Shown here: piece after piece, positions 58,622-64,000 of the stretch
How the letters are laid out: each line of letters starts with the position of its first letter
How positions within the stretch are numbered: position 1 is the stretch's first letter
NCBI GenBank assembly: GCA_015063895.1
Contig: SVTG01000002.1
Span: forward strand, 1 to 64,000
Direction: 5' to 3'
Origin: Oscillospiraceae bacterium
Lineage (GTDB): Bacteria > Bacillota > Clostridia > Oscillospirales > CAG-272
DNA length: 64,000 nt
Program-made: the position numbers and the translations under genes
Notes under the pieces: model-generated
Databases searched by the model: none
What the model saw: only the letters and a program-made list of their open reading frames with translations
Told to the model about the DNA's origin: nothing

Positions 58622-59818
58622 TTAATCCTTTCTTGCAAGCAGACGGGTCAGCTCGGGGTTCTCGGCAAAGTGCTTGAGCATCACAAGCGGCTCTGTTGCC
58701 GAGGTATTGGTGATGGTAACACCTTTCACGGCGGCGTCGTGAGAAACAAAGAACTCGTCGCTTGTGAGTTCGCCGTAGCGGATGAGGGTGGGGGTTTCAA
58801 TTTCCCACTTGCCCATTTTGCCGCGGCCCTCAATGAGAATCATACCGTAAGCAGCCTCGTCGGTAACGGTGACGGTTTCGCCGGGATAGATGGTCAGACG
58901 TTTTGCGCTGACGGTGGGGCACTTGTAGCAAATCCACTCTTCGCAGTGCTTGCTGTCCGTGGTGATGACCAAGGGCGCCATAAAGCGGTTCTGTTTGAAG
59001 TAGGGGTCAATATTTACATCCCAGTCGATGACGTCCATCAGGTAGTCAAAGTTGCCCTTTTCCTCGGCAGGGCAGTCCTTCCAGAGTAGGTACTCGCTGA
59101 CGCACTCGCCGCCGTAAAGGACGGACTGATACATTGCGTAAACGTCGCTTGCGAACTGCGGCTCGTAGGTGCAAAGGCTAGCGGGAGCGTGCAACACGCC
59201 GGGGGGAACGTCCCAGCCCGTGTCAAGCGTGATCTTGAAGGCCTGCGAGAGGTCTAAAAGGCAGTTGTCGCCCTTGGAGAAGTTTTCAAGGCAGGCTCTG
59301 ACCTCGGCTTTGGCGGTACCCGGCGTAATGCCGAAGAAGGTAAAGGGGAAGGTACCGCCATGGTTGTTGTACTGCGCAGGGAAGAAATACATCTCCGGCT
59401 TGCCACTGGCATTTACGCGTGCGGCGTGCTCCTCGCGGTGGTGAATGTGGTGGGGAAGCGGCCCCTTGTTGTCAAAAAATTTAGAGAACATTGGCCAACG
59501 GTGGTACTTATCCCAAAGCGCGTCACCGATGAGCGCACCGCCCATTTTTGCAACCATATCGCGGAGCAGCACGCGACTCTTGCCGTCGGCAGAAACCACA
59601 TAGCTTAAGCCCTCGTCATCGGGGGTTTCGGGGCCGTTTTCGGCGTGGGTGGTAGAGGCAAACCAGCGTTCGTCAATGCCGCCGCGCGAAAGCCCCAGCA
59701 CGTAATAATCGTCGGGGTGCAGGCGGATGCGCTTGCCCGGAATGCAGAATGCACGCGGAACCCACGTGGGCGCCAGGCGAAGAATGCCTTCGCCTTCTTT
59801 TAAGAAAGCTTCATACAT
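58622..59818 (-). CDS. Cupin sugar-isomerase-like protein (type I phosphomannose isomerase fold)
   Basis: A 398-residue double-cupin protein; AAGGAG lies 8 nt before the ATG. Metal-site features are LPHHIHHREEHAA (three His, one Glu) and DTGWDVPPGVLHAPASL, as in mannose-6-phosphate-isomerase-like cupins. A second cupin (GETVTVTDEAAYGMILIEGR) is near the C-terminus. It should act on a free or phosphorylated sugar released by the coupled glycosidase gene downstream. It is divergent from the PocR/AraC regulator at 59979. The reaction is inferred, not seen. Confidence 0.7.
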   Translation of the reverse strand: MYEAFLKEGEGILRLAPTWVPRAFCIPGKRIRLHPDDYYVLGLSRGGIDERWFASTTHAENGPETPDDEGLSYVVSADGKSRVLLRDMVAKMGGALIGDALWDKYHRWPMFSKFFDNKGPLPHHIHHREEHAARVNASGKPEMYFFPAQYNNHGGTFPFTFFGITPGTAKAEVRACLENFSKGDNCLLDLSQAFKITLDTGWDVPPGVLHAPASLCTYEPQFASDVYAMYQSVLYGGECVSEYLLWKDCPAEEKGNFDYLMDVIDWDVNIDPYFKQNRFMAPLVITTDSKHCEEWICYKCPTVSAKRLTIYPGETVTVTDEAAYGMILIEGRGKMGKWEIETPTLIRYGELTSDEFFVSHDAAVKGVTITNTSATEPLVMLKHFAENPELTRLLARKD

Positions 59819-59883
59819 TATAAAATCTCCTTTCGGGTTTTACAAGTTTATTGTATCATATAATTTTCATGTTAAAAAGCGTA

Positions 59884-59907
59884 TTTTGTTCACAAAATAG
59901 AACAAAA
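59884..59907. promoter_or_regulatory. Candidate operator between divergent genes
   Basis: Perfect inverted repeat TTTTGTTC-N8-GAACAAAA, centred between the cupin gene (minus) and the PocR/AraC gene (plus). Confidence 0.6.
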
Positions 59908-59932
59908 CAATCATATTTTGGCAGAAAAACGC

Positions 59933-59961
59933 TTGAAAAGTGCTTGTTACTGTGCTATACT
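59933..59961 (+). promoter_or_regulatory. Promoter of the PocR/AraC gene
   Basis: TTGAAA (59933-59938), 17-bp spacer, TATACT (59956-59961), followed by GAGGTGATGAG and the ATG at 59979. Confidence 0.7.
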
Positions 59962-59978
59962 TTTTTTGAGGTGATGAG

Positions 59979-60803
59979 ATGAATAGCAACGAAATGCTGC
60001 GCACAGTTTGTGATGATGTTGAGCTGATTACGGGTATTAAAACCGTTATTTACGATGAAACCCGTAAAATCATTCATTCTCAACCCGATATGATGTGCGA
60101 TTTCTGCAAGGTAGTCCGTCAATCCGCGGCATTGACGGAAAAGTGTCTTGCGTGCGATGCCTACGGCTTTGAGAAAAGTGCGCAGGAGCGCGGTATTTTT
60201 ATCTATCGCTGTCATATGGGATTGACCGAGGCGGTTGCGCCCGTTACCGAAAACGGACGTACTGTTGGCTATCTGATGCTCGGTCAACTACTCACAAAAA
60301 ATGGTCGGGAGCAGGTGCGTGCGTGCATTGATGCGCTGGATGATGCTTCCTTGCACGAGGAGCTCTCGCGATTGCTTTCTGCAATGCCTGAAACCGATGA
60401 GAGGCACTTGCGCGCGACGGCACGTATTCTCGCGATGTCTGCGGCCTACGTGCGCTCGCACGAGTTGCTGACAAGACGGAAAAGCACGGTCGCATATAAA
60501 ATAGAAAGCTACGTGTTTGAAAACCTTGCCAATCCCGATCTTACGACCGAAACGGTCTGTGCAGCTCTCGGCTTTTCGCGTACTGCGCTCTATAATGCCT
60601 GCATCAAGGATTTCGGTGTGAGTATGAGTGAGTATGTCCGTGAGGTGCGTGCCGATCGCGCACTGCATCTGTTAAGAAATACCGCTCTGCCCATCGCACG
60701 GATCGCGGAGCAGGTGGGGCTTTCCGCCACGGAACGCCTGAACCGCCTGTTGAAATCCCAAATAGGCCTTACCGCAGGGAAAATCAGAAAACAGCGGCAA
60801 TGA
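59979..60803 (+). CDS. AraC-family regulator with PocR sensor domain
   Basis: A 274-residue regulator. The PocR ligand domain occupies about residues 8-150: DDVELITGIKTVIYDETRK, MMCDFCKVVRQSAALTEKCL, CDAYGFEKSAQERGIFIYRC and GLTEAVAPVTENGRTVGYLM. PocR domains carry a Cys-rich pattern and sense small organic ligands. The C-terminal double HTH is at about 175-270 (DLTTETVCAALGFSRTALYN). It likely controls the divergent cupin-isomerase/glycosidase operon through the inverted repeat at 59884. Confidence 0.88.
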   Translation: MNSNEMLRTVCDDVELITGIKTVIYDETRKIIHSQPDMMCDFCKVVRQSAALTEKCLACDAYGFEKSAQERGIFIYRCHMGLTEAVAPVTENGRTVGYLMLGQLLTKNGREQVRACIDALDDASLHEELSRLLSAMPETDERHLRATARILAMSAAYVRSHELLTRRKSTVAYKIESYVFENLANPDLTTETVCAALGFSRTALYNACIKDFGVSMSEYVREVRADRALHLLRNTALPIARIAEQVGLSATERLNRLLKSQIGLTAGKIRKQRQ

Positions 60804-60938
60804 GAAAGACAGAGCAAATGGACAAGCACGAATCCTTGATTGCAAGGCATTCTGAACTGCTTGCGGTGTTCGCCCGCGGGCGTTCGTCCCCCTCGGCAAC
60901 GCCGAGGGGCATCGCCCATATAAGATTAAACAAAAAAG

Positions 60939-60981
60939 TCGGACACATCATTTTAAGGGTTTTCCTTAGTGATGTGTCCAA
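60939..60981. repeat. Hairpin element H6
   Basis: As H1 except TC for TT at the 5' tip. It is followed by TTTATTTTTATTAAAAG and the integrase remnant at 61014. Confidence 0.85.
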
Positions 60982-61013
60982 TTTATTTTTATTAAAAGCG
61001 GGAGGATCTTACA

Positions 61014-61145
61014 ATGAAAAAGCTGAAAATGACGGTAGGGAAACTGATCTTTGAGGAGGGCTGCAACAACTATCCGGAGCTGGGCAGGCAGAGGAATTTG
61101 AGAGAGGGAACCGTAAGGCATTATCGGCAGCGTTATTTGCATTTT
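61014..61145 (+). pseudogene. Integrase remnant, first 44 codons
   Basis: MKKLKMTVGKLIFEEGCNNY then GRQRNLREGTVRHYRQRYLH aligns with the first residues of the intact integrase at 25109, with a GGGAGG site before the ATG. Homology stops at about 61145 and a host promoter begins at 61149. The catalytic domain is gone. Confidence 0.8.
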
Positions 61146-61148
61146 TTA

Positions 61149-61177
61149 TTGACATCAAATAAATTTGATCTTATAAT
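61149..61177 (+). promoter_or_regulatory. Consensus promoter of the GH39 gene
   Basis: TTGACA (61149-61154), 17-bp spacer, TATAAT (61172-61177). It starts 3 bp after the end of integrase homology. Confidence 0.85.
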
Positions 61178-61207
61178 AAAGGTGACGTCTGAATGTGGGA
61201 GGTTACT

Positions 61208-62602
61208 ATGTCTTGCCTTTACGTTGATTTTGCAAACCTTCAGGGGAAAATAAAGCCCATGCATGCGACCAACAACGGTCCTCACTGCGAGGTCGGTAAT
61301 AAGCATCTCGGCTGGGGCGATCCGCCCCCCAACGTACGAAACGGAAATCTTGAGGAGTTTCGCGCCGCGGGTATTCCTTATGCGCGCACGCACGATGCGT
61401 CCTTTCATGCGAAATACGGTCTTGAGCATACCGTTGACGTTGCGTTTATTTTCCCCGATTTTGATGCCGATCCCAACGACCCTCGCTCCTATGATTTTGT
61501 CTGCACCGATCATTATATGGATATGATCGAGGCGGCGGGGACGAAGGTGTTTTACCGTTTGGGGCACCGCATTGAGCATGAGGTGAAAAAATACGGCACC
61601 CTGCCCCCGAAGGATTTTCATAAATGGGCTGTGATCTGTGAGCATATCATTCGCCATTATACCGAAGGGTGGGCAGACGGCAGCTACCGTGATATGAAAT
61701 ATTGGGAGATATGGAACGAGCCCGATCTTGATCCCGATGATGCGGTAAACAAGCGCACCTGGGGTGGTACGAGGGCGCAGTTTTTTGAATTTTATCATAT
61801 TGTTGCAACGCACCTCAAACAATGCTTTCCGCATCTGAAGATCGGCGGTCCTGCGATCGCGGGTAACTTGGAGTGGGCGGAAAGCTTTCTCGCGCAGCTG
61901 AAGGCTCCGCTTGATTTCTTTTCCTGGCACATATATGCTCATACGGTAGGGAAGATCACCGCGAAGGCCGAAAAGATCCGTAATCTGCTTGATAAATACG
62001 GATATACCGAGGTTGAAAGTATTCTCAACGAATGGAATTATGTGCTTGGCTGGCACGGTGATGAAATGGCGTATAGTCATCTTGTCAAAAAACAGATCAA
62101 GGGCGCTTCCTTTACGCTGGCGGCCATGTGCGCGTGCCAGGCGTCGAGTGTGGATATGCTGATGTATTACGATGCACGCCCCACTCACTGGAACGGGTTG
62201 TTTGATTTTGTGCAGGTGGGTAAGGTGACCACCACGGCATATTTTGCATTTCCCATGTTTGATGCGCTTTACAAGCTGGGAAATTATGTAGCGTCTGCCT
62301 CGGATGATGGCGATGCCTTTGTGTGTGCCGCCAAAAATGAAAATGAGGCTGCTGTTATCATGACGCATTATAACGATGACGATAACGCCGCGCCCAAATT
62401 TATCAAGCTGGATATGGTGGGCCTTGCAGCCGAAAACGGCGTTGAAGCGGAGATATATCTGCTGGATGCCGATCATGATCTTGCGTTGGTACAAAAGGCT
62501 GTGATCTACGGTGACCGCTTTGTTTGGGAGCCTCAGGTCCCCAACTTTACCTGCTATTTGCTGAAATTCAGAAAAATTGAGAAGAGTCAACCAAATCATT
62601 AA
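61208..62602 (+). CDS. GH39-like beta-xylosidase/glycosidase
   Basis: A 464-residue cytoplasmic glycosidase; ATG at 61208 is 5 nt after GGGAGG (an ATG at 61193 has none). The barrel carries YARTHDASFHAKYG, YWEIWNEPDLDPDD with the acid/base Glu (about residue 177), FSWHIYAHTVGKI, and SILNEWNYVLGWHGDEM with the nucleophile Glu. A C-terminal beta domain follows. GH39 contains beta-xylosidases and iduronidases; xylan- or uronide-derived oligosaccharides are plausible substrates. It is the first gene of an operon with the MBL hydrolase 14 bp downstream. Confidence 0.85.
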   Translation: MSCLYVDFANLQGKIKPMHATNNGPHCEVGNKHLGWGDPPPNVRNGNLEEFRAAGIPYARTHDASFHAKYGLEHTVDVAFIFPDFDADPNDPRSYDFVCTDHYMDMIEAAGTKVFYRLGHRIEHEVKKYGTLPPKDFHKWAVICEHIIRHYTEGWADGSYRDMKYWEIWNEPDLDPDDAVNKRTWGGTRAQFFEFYHIVATHLKQCFPHLKIGGPAIAGNLEWAESFLAQLKAPLDFFSWHIYAHTVGKITAKAEKIRNLLDKYGYTEVESILNEWNYVLGWHGDEMAYSHLVKKQIKGASFTLAAMCACQASSVDMLMYYDARPTHWNGLFDFVQVGKVTTTAYFAFPMFDALYKLGNYVASASDDGDAFVCAAKNENEAAVIMTHYNDDDNAAPKFIKLDMVGLAAENGVEAEIYLLDADHDLALVQKAVIYGDRFVWEPQVPNFTCYLLKFRKIEKSQPNH

Positions 62603-62616
62603 GGGGGAATGATCGT

Positions 62617-63987
62617 ATGAGTAAGATAACGGAATACAGGATCGTTGTGCCGAGCAGACCCGAGACCAATGAGCTGCGTGCGGCATCCTTTATACGGGAA
62701 AACGTGAAGCTTGTGTGCGGCAAGAAGCTTGATATCGTCAAGGACAGCGAAGCGCCGACGCCGCTTGAGATCGTTGTCGGTAAAACGTCAAGAGAAGAAA
62801 CTGACGGTATTGAGCTTGCCCGCTCAAGGGACGGTATTTGGGAATTTACCATGTTTAAAAAGGGAGAGCGTCTGTATCTGACCGGCCTTGGCACACCGCC
62901 CGACACGCCGCCCGCGTATCATTCGGCATATAAAAAGCTGGATGACGGTGCGATCGGCACGGTTATGGCCGCTTATCGCTTTGTTGAGGAGATACTTGGG
63001 TATCAATTCGTTTACGCTACATACGACGCATTTCCCGAGGATCCCGATCTTGAAATGCCGGCAACCTACCAATACAGCTATACCAGAGCAGATCTTCGCT
63101 TGCAAAGACCGCAGCCGATCGAGGGGGCGGCGTTGTATTCGCTGAATTGCTCGGAGTTGATCGATTGGAATATCGGCAGCTTTATCCTGAAAACGCGCGA
63201 GGGCAAGCTTATTGTGATCGATGGCGGCGAGAGGGAAGATCTGCCAAGACTGATCGAGTGCCTGAAAAGCATTTCGGGCGAGGCGGTGCCCACAGTGACG
63301 GCATGGCTGTTTTCTCATCTTCACAGCGACCACGTCCATGCGTATCAGCGCCTGTGCGAGGAGGAGTGGAGAGATAAGCTGAAGGTCAAGGACGTGTATT
63401 GTAATTTCCTTACAAGAGAATTTTGGACAAAGCTCTCGCCCGAGGCGCATGAAAGACACGCCAAGAGCTACGATATCATGATGACAAGCGACCAAGCCCT
63501 GCACACCGATCTGCACGTGGTACAGAAGGGTGATAAGATCACGGTGGACGAGATCGAATTTGAGGTCATTCACGTGCCGGATCTTGCGTTTGCGGACCGT
63601 ATGAATATCAACGATTCGAGTGTGGTCTATAAGATGAACTATGACGGTGCGCAGACGGTCATGTTCCTGGGTGACGCCGAATGGGTGTGCGATAATGATC
63701 TGGTAGAAAACTGTGCTGAGAAATTGTCAAGCGACGTGGTACAGGTAGGGCATCACGGGTGCGGTAATGTATCGCGCAGATGCTATGAATTGATCGGCGC
63801 ACAGGCCTATATCTGGCAGTGCGGTGAGCGATTCTGGTATCAGGATAGCGGTGAAGGATTGAATACGCATAACGTGGGCTATATCCGCTATCGGGCATTT
63901 ATGAAGGAGATCGGCGTGAAAAATGAGAATATTCACGTCACGTTACGGGATATCCAATCCTTCCCGCTGCCCTTTCCCATTCAGTGA
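62617..63987 (+). CDS. MBL-fold hydrolase with N-terminal glycosidase-type accessory domain
   Basis: A 456-residue protein; GGGGG precedes the ATG. Residues 1-155 form an alpha/beta accessory domain (TEYRIVVPSRPETNELRAAS, then LEIVVGKTSREE and a late FVEEILGYQF) like those in GH67/GH20 enzymes and the alkaline phosphatase at 16132. The metallo-beta-lactamase domain starts near residue 185: LIVIDGGE, FSHLHSDHVHA (HxHxDH metal site), VMFLGDAEW (Asp) and VVQVGHHGCGN (His). It is probably a cytoplasmic phosphodiesterase or lactonase-type hydrolase in sugar use. The reaction is unknown. It ends 13 bp before the window edge. Confidence 0.78.
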   Translation: MSKITEYRIVVPSRPETNELRAASFIRENVKLVCGKKLDIVKDSEAPTPLEIVVGKTSREETDGIELARSRDGIWEFTMFKKGERLYLTGLGTPPDTPPAYHSAYKKLDDGAIGTVMAAYRFVEEILGYQFVYATYDAFPEDPDLEMPATYQYSYTRADLRLQRPQPIEGAALYSLNCSELIDWNIGSFILKTREGKLIVIDGGEREDLPRLIECLKSISGEAVPTVTAWLFSHLHSDHVHAYQRLCEEEWRDKLKVKDVYCNFLTREFWTKLSPEAHERHAKSYDIMMTSDQALHTDLHVVQKGDKITVDEIEFEVIHVPDLAFADRMNINDSSVVYKMNYDGAQTVMFLGDAEWVCDNDLVENCAEKLSSDVVQVGHHGCGNVSRRCYELIGAQAYIWQCGERFWYQDSGEGLNTHNVGYIRYRAFMKEIGVKNENIHVTLRDIQSFPLPFPIQ

Positions 63988-64000
63988 ATGCTGATTTGCA

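Overview
The window looks like chromosome of a gut or rumen Clostridia member (Bacillota). The main reasons are: (i) a large Alu-domain SRP RNA directly upstream of dnaX-ebfC-recR, the Bacillus/Clostridium gene order; (ii) strong AGGAGG ribosome sites and TTGACA-N17-TATAAT promoters; (iii) V-type ATPase subunits, PduL, a GGGtGRT-type protein, and many glycoside hydrolases with AraC-type regulators. Species cannot be named from sequence alone.

Layout. 1-2.7 kb: a lipoprotein gene between two copies of a short-hairpin array, then a truncated glycosidase. 2.7-13 kb: sugar-isomerase TIM barrels (one tandem duplicate pair), an M20 amidohydrolase, a PlsC-like acyltransferase, a GT-C membrane transferase and a PHP hydrolase. 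13-16 kb: SRP RNA-dnaX-ebfC-recR. 16-22.4 kb (minus strand): an alkaline phosphatase lipoprotein, an incomplete V-ATPase cluster (H-I-E only) and a TepA/ClpP-like protease. 22.5-24.9 kb: pduL, an Fe-S-scaffold-like gene and the GGGtGRT gene.

24.95-46.7 kb is an AT-rich accessory island. It starts with a tyrosine recombinase placed just after the GGGtGRT gene. The last 31 codons of that gene recur, with mostly synonymous changes, at 44.26 and 46.36 kb. This is the pattern left by site-specific integration into the 3' end of a protein-coding gene, apparently twice in tandem. Cargo: an unknown two-gene operon (a DUF5677-like protein and a partner), an XRE regulator divergent from a 1612-aa InlB-repeat/leucine-rich lipoprotein, an HNH-associated/HTH-like protein between a serine recombinase and a remnant of one, a phage- or plasmid-like block with a possible polymerase, an AbiL/RloAB-type defence pair, and a HicA-HicB-SecB-like cassette between 482-bp direct repeats. 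A 43-bp hairpin follows each gene-end copy. It also occurs at three host loci, two of them with integrase remnants.

46.7-64 kb is a host glycan-use region. It holds AraC/PocR regulators, GH99-like, GH20, GH39 and two unassigned glycosidases, a FAD oxidoreductase, a cupin sugar-isomerase-like protein and an MBL-fold hydrolase. The genes form short divergent units, each probably controlled by its neighbouring AraC-type regulator, with the hairpin element lying between units.
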